From positions 10,480,108 to 10,544,107 of the forward strand of contig CM064434.1 in the NCBI GenBank assembly GCA_032690845.1: a stretch of 64,000 bases of DNA, in the 5' to 3' direction. Origin of the DNA: Eleusine coracana subsp. coracana. Its lineage: Eukaryota > Streptophyta > Magnoliopsida > Poales > Poaceae. Shown piece after piece: positions 56,827 to 64,000 of this stretch. A program made the position numbers and the translations under genes. The first letter of the stretch is position 1. Each line of letters starts with the position of its first letter. The notes beneath the pieces were generated by a model. That model was not told the origin of the DNA and ran no database searches. It saw only the letters and a program-made list of their open reading frames with translations.

Positions 56827-59153
56827 ATGGCCAAAATTCCCACCATCCAGTACTCACCGGACTTCAAGATCTCATTTGGATCGCTCGACTTCGCAGTCGG
56901 TGACAACGGAGCCCTAGGTCTAGAAAACCACAGATCTGACTCGGCCGCAGCCATCTCTATGGCACGATCACCAAGTTCGTCTGGCATGATCCCTGCGCTG
57001 GCCCCACTCGGATCTGAGGAAGAAGATCCTTCCTTCGGGAACAATTCAAAATCGGATCGGTCCTTTGATGAGGACTCGGTCGGATCCGCTTACCCATATC
57101 CCCATACTATCAACATGGTGGATATAGCAGATCCCGCGGATGGAGACCAGGATGGTGACCAAAACGGTGAACACGAAGATAACCCCGTTGATGGCCATCC
57201 AAATCAACTGGCTGAAGGAGGTCAATAGGAGGAGGACCCTCCAGCTGATGACTTATCGGTCGGTCACCGTCGTTGACCAAGAGGGTCGTGTGGTTCACGC
57301 AATGCACGCCGACTGGACCTCGGTCCAGAACTCAAAGTGGATGGCATAAAGGTCTACCACACCCCTCAGAACAATATCACAGGGGCTAAAACTTTGCTCG
57401 ACACTCTAATGGTCGATGCGAATTATCAGACCCCCGTGATGCAGAAGGCGGTGGCTATGCTTAAGGCCGCTGTGGCTGAAGAGGCCGTGAAATCTTAGTC
57501 GGTCACAAGCTCTAGTCACGTATCTTCACGACGATGGCAAAGGCGTAAAGATCTGAGAAATTCTCTTAGCCTCGATGATGGACGAGATACCATCAACTCT
57601 CACTATGAGGAACGCACTCGGCACAACCGATGCTATGAGGAAGAAAGCCGCGATTGGAGAACGGACGATCGATGGGACATCGGTTGTCCGACGAGAGGAC
57701 CGTCAAGATCCCCCTCCAAGGCACAATCGTGACGACCGACGTCGATGAGACGATCGGGATCGACGCGATAATGAGGATAACGACCATCGGCGTCGTCGTC
57801 ATGATGGCGACGTTAGACCGCGACACGGCCGCCGTGCAACCCCGTCTCCAGACTGGCATAGGCGGTCGATGACGCCAACCGACGATGAGATCGATGGCTC
57901 ACGTATAGCTCCCTAGGCTTCATATAGCTCGATGACCAAAAGGATTCAAGCCGGTCCCCATCAAAAAATACGATGGTCAGACCAATCTCCGAGAGTGGCT
58001 GCAGCTTTACAGCATGGCGATTCGGTAGGCTGGAGGTGATTCCTTTGTAATGGCTAATTACCTCCCGGTTTACCTGGATCCAGCTGTTCGGATATGGCTC
58101 ATGTCTCTTCCAGAGGAGTCAATCACATCTTGGGGAGACCTCAACAGGAAGCTCATAGAAAGTTTCCAAGCTACCTGCAATCGACCGGGCAACCACTTTG
58201 ACCTCACTTGGATCAAGCAGAAGACCGACGAACCTCTTCGTGACTACATCAAGCGATTTTACGCTAAGGAGACTGAGATCCCCAATGTTCCGGACCAACA
58301 AATTATTGCCGCCTTCCAAGGAGGGATCCGTAGCGATGATTTGGCTCATGAGATCGGTCAGAGGAATCATGACCTCAAGCTGACCGCTCAAGAGTGCTTC
58401 GAGATCGCTGACAAGTTCGTGTCTGGTGAGTCGGCACTGGATGACATCCGGGGAAAAGGCAAAGAGAAGCGGTCGGACAAGCCCGAGTCCTCCAAGAAGG
58501 ACAAGAAGAGGAAGCCTGATAATGTGGTTCACACGGTGGACCGACTTCAGAAGAACCCTCGAACGAGCCAACCATCCACGGACGAGCTGCTGAGTGGTCC
58601 GTGCCTTTGGCACCTAAAGGGAAACCACAAAGCAAAGGATTGCTATCGACTGAAGGGATTTGCAACAGTTGCGCTCAAGGCGGCCAAAGATCCCTCGAGG
58701 CACAATAGCAAAGACAAGACCAATGATGATGGCGACAAGGATGACTCAGGAGAGTTCCAGGAGCCCCGCAAGGAAGTCAACTTCATCTTCGATGGCTCGG
58801 ATGCCTATGTGTCCAAGCGCAAGCAGAAGTTGGAGCTTCGGGAGATCAACTCGATGAAACCGGCTGCACCTCAATTCATGAGATGGTCTGAAATGCCAAT
58901 CACCTTTGATCGATTGGATCACCCCAAGCACATCCCGAAGCTGGGTCGACACCCGCTGGTGCTTGCTGCTACGATGAAGGAGGTGAAGTTCAACAAAGTA
59001 CTCATTGATGGAGGAAGCAGTTTGGACATAATCTTCACCAAGACTCTCAAAGAGCTCGGTCTATCAATCAATGATCTTCAGCCAAGTTCTTCACCTTTCC
59101 ACGGGATTGTACCCGGCAAGACTTCAGTTCCAATTGGATAGATTAGTCTGTAG
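56827..59153 (+). pseudogene. Tat gag and protease
   Basis: Gag starts at MAKIPTIQYSPDFKISFGSL and is broken by TAG stops (57,226, 57,496) and frameshifts up to about 58,050. The next 363 codons are open. They contain the capsid region (MANYLPVYLDPAVRIWLMSL, FYAKETEIPNVPDQQIIAAF), a Lys-rich linker, a zinc-knuckle-like block (CLWHLKGNHKAKDC) and the protease core VLIDGGSSLDIIF. A TAG pair at 59,139 and 59,151 ends this block, while the protease continues (VADFDSAYCAIIGRSAMAKF). Not functional. Confidence 0.85.
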
Positions 59154-61005
59154 GTCACCTTCGGGACCCGTGAGAATTTTAGGATCGAGTGTATTCTCTT
59201 CCAGGTGGCGGATTTCGACTCAGCATACTGTGCTATCATCGGTCGATCGGCTATGGCTAAATTCATGGCTATCCCACATTATCCATATCTCACCCTCAAG
59301 ATGCCAGGCCCGAACAGAATAATCTTCCTCCACTCTGATCGTCGGAATTCTTTTGATTGGCACGTACATAGTTGTGAAATGGCCAATAAACAGTTGATGT
59401 TGTCCGACCAGAAGGAGATCCAGCAGGCAGTCAGCACGGAGGAGCAGACCAGAGCAGAGGTTCCAACAATGAAGCCTACCAAAGACAAGATTCAGACCGA
59501 TGACATCCAAACCAAGGAAATCATGCTCGATCCTGAGGACCCCGATAAGGTAACTTATGCTAGGGCCAACCTCGACGAGAAATAGGAACTCGCGCTCACT
59601 CTTTTCCTTCAGGAAAATAGGGACATCTTTGCATGGAAACCATCTGACATGTCGGGAGTTCCTAGGGAAAAGATTGAGCACAAGTTAAGGGTACCCCCAG
59701 GGGCTACCCCCGTTCGGTAGAGGCTCAGAAGATTTGCGCAAGATCGCAAGGACGTCATGAAGAAGGAGATAGTTAGACTATTAGATGCTAAGTTTATAAA
59801 GGAGGTGTATCATCCCGACTGGTTAGCAAATCCAGTCCTTGTACCCAAGAAGAATAAAGAATGGAGGATGTGTGTTGATTATACTAATCTCAACAAGGTC
59901 TGTCCTAAAGACCCTTTCGCTCTTCCTTGTATTGATCAGATTGTAGACTTGACAGCCGGGTGTGAGCTCTTGAGCTTTCTGGATGCCTATTCAGGCTATC
60001 ACCAGATCCCACTGAAGGTCGAAGATCAGATTAAAACTTCCTTTATAACACCCTTTGGTGCCTATTGCTATATCACAATGCCTTTCGGTCTGAAGAACGC
60101 TGGCGCGACTTACCAACGAGGTATTCAACGCTGCCTTGCCGCTCAGATCGGTCGGAACGCAGAGGCGTATGTTAATGACATCGTCGTCAAGACTCGAAAC
60201 GTCAAAACTTATTTCTGACCTGGCAGAAACCTTTGACAATCTGAGGCATTATTCAATAAAGTTGAATCCCAAGAAGTGTGTTTTGGGGGTTCCTTCGGGA
60301 AAGCTGCTCGGTTACATCATTTCGAAACGAGGTATAGAAGCTAACCGGGATAAAATCAAGGCGATCCTTGGTATGGGTCCACCTAATTCTCAAAGGAATG
60401 TACAGAAGCTGATCGGATGCATGGCGTCTTTGAGTTGCTTTATTTCCCGACTGGGGGTTAGAGGGTTACCACTTTTCCGACTGTTTAAAAAGCAGGAAGA
60501 CTTCATTCGGACTGCAGAGGCGCAGTCGGCATTGGACGAGTTGAAGGTTTACCTCAGTAGCATTCTAGTATTGGTGCCTCCGGAGCTAGGAGAAAAACTT
60601 CAGCTCTACATATCGACCACAACTCAGGTTATGAGTATTGTTTTAATGGTCGACCGAGAAGAAGAGGGACGTATACAAAAAGTACAACACCCGGTCTACT
60701 TTGTGAGTGAGGTCCTTGGTGCCTCTACGGTAAAATACCAATAGATCTTGAAGTTGTTGTATGCATTGTTGGTCACCTCTAGGAAGTTGAGGCATTACTT
60801 TCAAGCTCATCCGATCGAAGTCCAAACCTCCTTCGCACTCGGCACAGTGCTACACAACCGAGAAGCCGAAGGCAAAATCGCCAAGTGGGCAATCGAACTT
60901 GGTCAATATACCATCACGTTCATGCCTCGGTCGGCTATAAAGGGACAAGCGCTAGCTGATTTCGTTGTTGAGTGGACAAAGATTCAAAACCCACCTACTG
61001 CATAA
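59154..61005 (+). pseudogene. Tat protease end, reverse transcriptase and RNase H
   Basis: After the protease tail and an acidic linker, RT begins near FLQENRDIFAWKPSDMSGVP. It shows VPKKNKEWRMCVDYTNLNKV, FLDAYSGYHQIPL and MPFGLKNAGATYQR. The catalytic YVDD is YVND (AAT at 60,174-60,176), which should abolish polymerisation. A frameshift near 60,190 precedes the thumb (NPKKCVLGVPSGKLLGYIIS) and RNase H (ALDELKVYLSS, KLLYALLVTSRKLRHYFQAH, ALADFVVEW). Stops: TAG at 59,583, 59,718 and 60,742; TAA at 61,003. Confidence 0.88.
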
Positions 61006-61023
61006 GACATTGAGTATTGGAAA

Positions 61024-61599
61024 ATGTACTTTGATGGGTCTCTTCAATTTCGAGGAGCGAGTGCGGGAGTCGTGTTTATCTCACCCACTAGAGAGAGGCT
61101 TCGATATGTCCTTCAGTTGATGTTTCGCGCGTCTAACAACGCTGCAGATCATGAAGCCCTTCTACACGGTCTGCGCATTGCCGCATCACTCGGCATCAAG
61201 CACCTCGACGTCTTTGGTGACTCGGCTTTGGTTATTAATCAGGTCATTAAGGATTAGAACTATGTGGATGACAATATGAGTGCTTACTATCAAGAAGTAA
61301 GGAAGCTCGAAGACAAATTCGATGGATTGAAGTTCACGCATGTTCTTCGAGACAATAACCAAGCGGCTGACGAATTGGCCAAGATGGGATCATCCCGGTC
61401 TATGGTCCCGCCAGGTGTTTTCTTACACACACTAGATTCCCCCACGATTTCTCCTCGGTCGAATGTATTAATGAGTGATGTTACTGATCTTGTTGGTGAT
61501 GACAACATGGAGACTGATTGGCGCGACCCGCTCATCCAATATTTGGATAAGGGAACGCTGCCTTCTGATCCTGATGAGCAACGAAGGTTGGAGTCCTGA
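61024..61599 (+). pseudogene. Second (archaeal-type) RNase H of the Tat element
   Basis: MYFDGSLQFRGASAGVVFIS carries the first catalytic Asp. NNAADHEALLHGLRIA has the Glu, GIKHLDVFGDSALVINQVI the second Asp, and VLRDNNQAADELAKMG the last. A duplicated RNase H of this type is a known acquisition of the Tat clade. A TAG at 61,255 (expected Trp) and a TGA at 61,597 interrupt it, although the four acidic residues are still visible. Confidence 0.8.
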
Positions 61600-61611
61600 T
61601 GCCGAGGATAT

Positions 61612-62753
61612 TTGTTAGTGGGAGAACAACTCTATAAAAGAGGAGGATCAAACATCTTGATGAGATGCATCTCGATACCAGAAGGCCAAAAGTTGGTAGA
61701 AGAAATTCATTCTGGGATATGTGGCAATCATGCAGCTTCCAAGACTTTGGTCGGCAAAGCTTTCCGACAAGGGTTCTATTGGCCCACAGCGGTTGAAGAT
61801 GCACACCAGGTCATTCGGACATGTGAAGGTTGCCAATTCTTCGTTCAACAAATGCATGTGCCTTCACAGCAACTTCAGATGATACCTGTGACTTAGCCCT
61901 TTGCTGTTTAGGGGCTCGATATTGTCGGTCCTTTCAAAAAGGCGCCAGGCGGGTTCACTTATCTGTTTGTTGCTATTGACAAATTCACCAAGTAGATTGA
62001 AGCAAAGCTGGTCGGCAAGATTACATCAAAGAAGGCTATTGAGTTTGTCAAGGATGTCTTCACTCGGTTCAGGGTTCCTCATGATATCATTACCGATAAT
62101 GGCACTCAATTTACTTCAGTGGAGTTCCGTGACTTTGCCGATGAGATGGGAATAAAAATCCACTTTGCATCAGTGGCTCATCCTCAAAGCAATGGGCAGG
62201 TCGAACGGGCCAATGGTATGATTCTCCAAGGATTGAAGCCTCGGATATTTGACAGGCTTAAGGCTTATGTCGGTCGGTGGGTCAAAGAATTGACTTCGGT
62301 TCTTTGGGGGCTTCGTACAAACACCAGTCGGGCAACTGGTCTGTCACCTTTCTCATTGGTCTACGGCTCAAAGGCTATGCTGCCGACCAAAGTCAGCCTT
62401 TTTTTGGCACGGGTTCAGGCATATGATGAACAATTTTCTGAGGAGAATCGAGAGATAGATTTGATTGCAGTAGAGGAGTTGCGTGATCACGCTCTATTTC
62501 AGTCAGCACTTTACCAACAAGGCTTACGTCGTTATTATGATAAAACATACGTAATCGCCACTTCCAAGTTGGAGATTTAGTGCTTCGCCGAGTACAGTCA
62601 ACGAAGAACAAGCATAAGCTTTCTCCAAAGTGGGAAGGACCATATGTCGTGAAGGAAGTCACTCGCCCGGGGGCTTACCGACTGATGTATGAAGACGGTG
62701 ATGATATACCAAAGTCTTGGAACATAAATCAGCTACGTCATTTCTATACTTAA
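61612..62753 (+). pseudogene. Tat integrase
   Basis: The HHCC zinc domain is visible (EEIHSGICGNHAASKTLVGK, FYWPTAVEDAHQVIRTCEGC). The catalytic core has GLDIVGPFKKAPGG (first Asp), IITDNGTQF (second Asp) and SNGQVERANGMI (Glu). TAG codons at 61,894, 61,909 and 61,993 replace expected Trp residues. A frameshift near 62,540 leads into the C-terminal domain (FQVGDLVLRRVQSTKNKHKL, WEGPYVVKEVTRPGAYRL) and the final TAA at 62,751-62,753. Confidence 0.85.
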
Positions 62754-63269
62754 TTATTCCTTTGTATATTTATATATTATTCATGAATGAAACTTCGGTC
62801 TTTTTGATGATTTTCATTCTATATTGTCTCGATTCCTTAATTTATTTTATTAAACAATCGAGCTAGGAGGCTAGCAATAATGTCCCACTTCAGTCTAACC
62901 GTATTTTGGTTTTGGACTACTTTCTAACCGATTTCTTCTCTTTGAATACGGTCTTTATTTTCTTGGTCTAACGTCTATACATTATGGTTATATACTTTAT
63001 ACTGCACATCCGACTACCACTACACTAAACCTAGAGCCAAAGTACGAGAGGTCATGTGTCGATTGGTCAACTCTGCTTGTTACGCGGTTACGAGTCACAA
63101 CCTAAAATGTTAAGATAGACCGATACAATTTGAGTTTCTCAATGACAGAAACATACTTATGACATTTTTTTATCAATCTTTTAAAGTTGATAAGCATGAA
63201 ACTAGATTACATACAGGTAACATTGTTTCATTACATAGATACTGCTAATGATCTTTAATATTACAGGAT
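62754..63269 (+). other. Non-coding region after Tat pol
   Basis: AT-rich, with no gene on either strand. It separates pol from the convergent antisense ORF and probably holds the 3' ends of both transcripts. Confidence 0.4.
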
Positions 63270-64000
63270 TTATAGCTCCTTTGAAGGAGAGGAAGATTCA
63301 GCTCGACGCTCAACCTCAAGAGTTGCTGGGGGAGTAGGCACAATCGGATTGATCTCTATATTGTCGACCAAAGCTCGGGAAGTCTCCAGCATGGAATCCA
63401 AAAGCAATTGGCATTGGTCATCAGTCAAGTCTGGGTTGAAGCCCTCCTTGATCTTGTCCAATGGCAGAGCGGAGACCAAGATTGGCAAATAGCCAAAACC
63501 TCACTCCTAGCTTCGGTCGCCACTCGACAAGTGTTATGAGCAATATCTTCTGACGAATGCTCCAGCAAGTACTCCAAGGAATGGCCAGACTGCTCCACTC
63601 GGTTGGCATGAACATAGTCCATTGCCTTTCGAGCAGCGTAAGATAGAGCTGCAAATGATAATTTGTTGGTCAGTATGATCAAAAGAGTAATCGAGCAGAT
63701 GTGAGAAATAAAGAAGGGCTTACTGGCAAGTTTATATTTGAAGAATTTGGAGGTTCTCTTAGCTTCCTCTATCCTGGCGTCAGCCTCCTTCAGCTCCTTC
63801 TGTAGCCAAGTGATCTCGGCCTTTTGGTCCTCAACTGACTTGGAGAGGTTTTCCTTCTCAGTATTTAAGGCATTGACAAACCTTTGCTGATTAGAAGTCA
63901 ACTTCTCTAGGTCGGCAACCTTCTGATCACGAGCTAAAAGACAAATATTTGAATCTTTAGCGCTAGAGTGATTGGTTGGTTATTTAAACAACAGGTGGTG
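63270..64000 (-). pseudogene. Antisense additional ORF of the Tat element, C-terminal part
   Basis: Minus-strand exons are inferred. One runs from an acceptor TTTTAG|CTCGTGATC (about 63,936) to a donor GCCA|GTAAGCCC (about 63,724). It encodes a coiled coil (NALNTEKENLSKSVEDQKAE, WLQKELKEADARIEEAKRTS). The next begins at CATTTGCAG|CTCTATC (about 63,651): ALSYAARKAMDYVHANRVEQ, HSLEYLLEHSSEDIAHNTCR. A 1-base frameshift near 63,500 leads to LPILVSALPLDKIKEGFNPD and the end SPSKEL with a stop at 63,270. Tat-clade elements often carry such an antisense ORF, with a PF04195-type domain upstream. The N-terminus lies outside the window. Function unknown. Confidence 0.6.

Larger units (their letters stand above)
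56371..64000 (+). mobile_element. Tat-lineage Ty3/gypsy retrotransposon, runs off the window
   Basis: Order: 5' LTR (end CGACA at 56,774), primer-binding site TTGGCGTGCCAGGAAGGGG (56,776), gag, protease, RT, RNase H, a second RNase H, integrase, then an antisense ORF. The second RNase H and the extra antisense ORF are hallmarks of the Tat clade (RIRE2/Grande/Ogre relatives). The LTR start is uncertain (TG candidates 56,371-56,385). A TATA-like GGATATATAAGG lies at about 56,567. The 3' LTR is outside the window. Confidence 0.85.

Overview
This window reads as intergenic DNA from a grass, probably a panicoid (sorghum, sugarcane, Setaria or Panicum type). The reasons are the repeat families: TTA-flanked Tourist-like and TA-flanked Stowaway-like MITEs, CACTA elements carrying the TTTGCCGAGTG subterminal motif, SIRE-, Athila- and Tat-lineage LTR retrotransposons, short Helitrons ending in GCTAGT, and L1-type LINEs. 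The only host gene I can support is a two-exon CURLY FLAG LEAF 1-like gene (WW-domain protein) on the minus strand at 29,425-30,406. Nearly everything else is transposable-element DNA, much of it nested, and I used target-site duplications (TSDs) to define borders.

Layout. 0.25-4.5 kb: a tRNA-derived SINE, a Tourist-like MITE, a fold-back element, a Helitron and a hAT element. 4.5-20.7 kb: a degraded LTR-retrotransposon nest. It holds a gag leader, an Athila-like LTR split by a solo LTR (TSD CTCTT) that is itself split by a second, 3.4-kb solo LTR (TSD AGTGA), a gag and protease of apparently different lineages, an Athila ORF-1-like pseudogene, a 618-bp tandem duplication, and further LTR copies. 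20.7-23.5 kb: a minus-strand Ty1/copia fragment whose LTR region was hit by a poly(A)-tailed retroposon. 23.5-29 kb: two non-autonomous CACTA elements and several MITEs.

29.4-32.4 kb: the CFL1-like gene and its upstream region. 32.4-38.6 kb: a MITE-type element holding the 3' end of a SIRE-type copia element, which holds a Helitron. 40.5-49.8 kb: a 7.4-kb L1-type LINE that carries a hAT insertion and sits inside the zinc-finger end of a second LINE. 50.7-55.3 kb: a cluster of related Helitrons, several joined end to end with no base between them. 55.4-56.1 kb: a hAT MITE. 56.4 kb to the window end: the 5' part of a Tat-lineage Ty3/gypsy element with gag-protease-RT-RNase H-second RNase H-integrase, followed by an antisense, intron-containing coiled-coil ORF that runs off the window.

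All element genes seen are broken by stops, frameshifts or lost catalytic residues, so no autonomous mobile element is expected here. I see no rRNA, tRNA gene, CRISPR array or bacterial-type operon. The most unusual structure is the Helitron cluster at 50.7-55.3 kb; the most biologically relevant single feature is the intact CFL1-like gene surviving in a repeat-rich setting.
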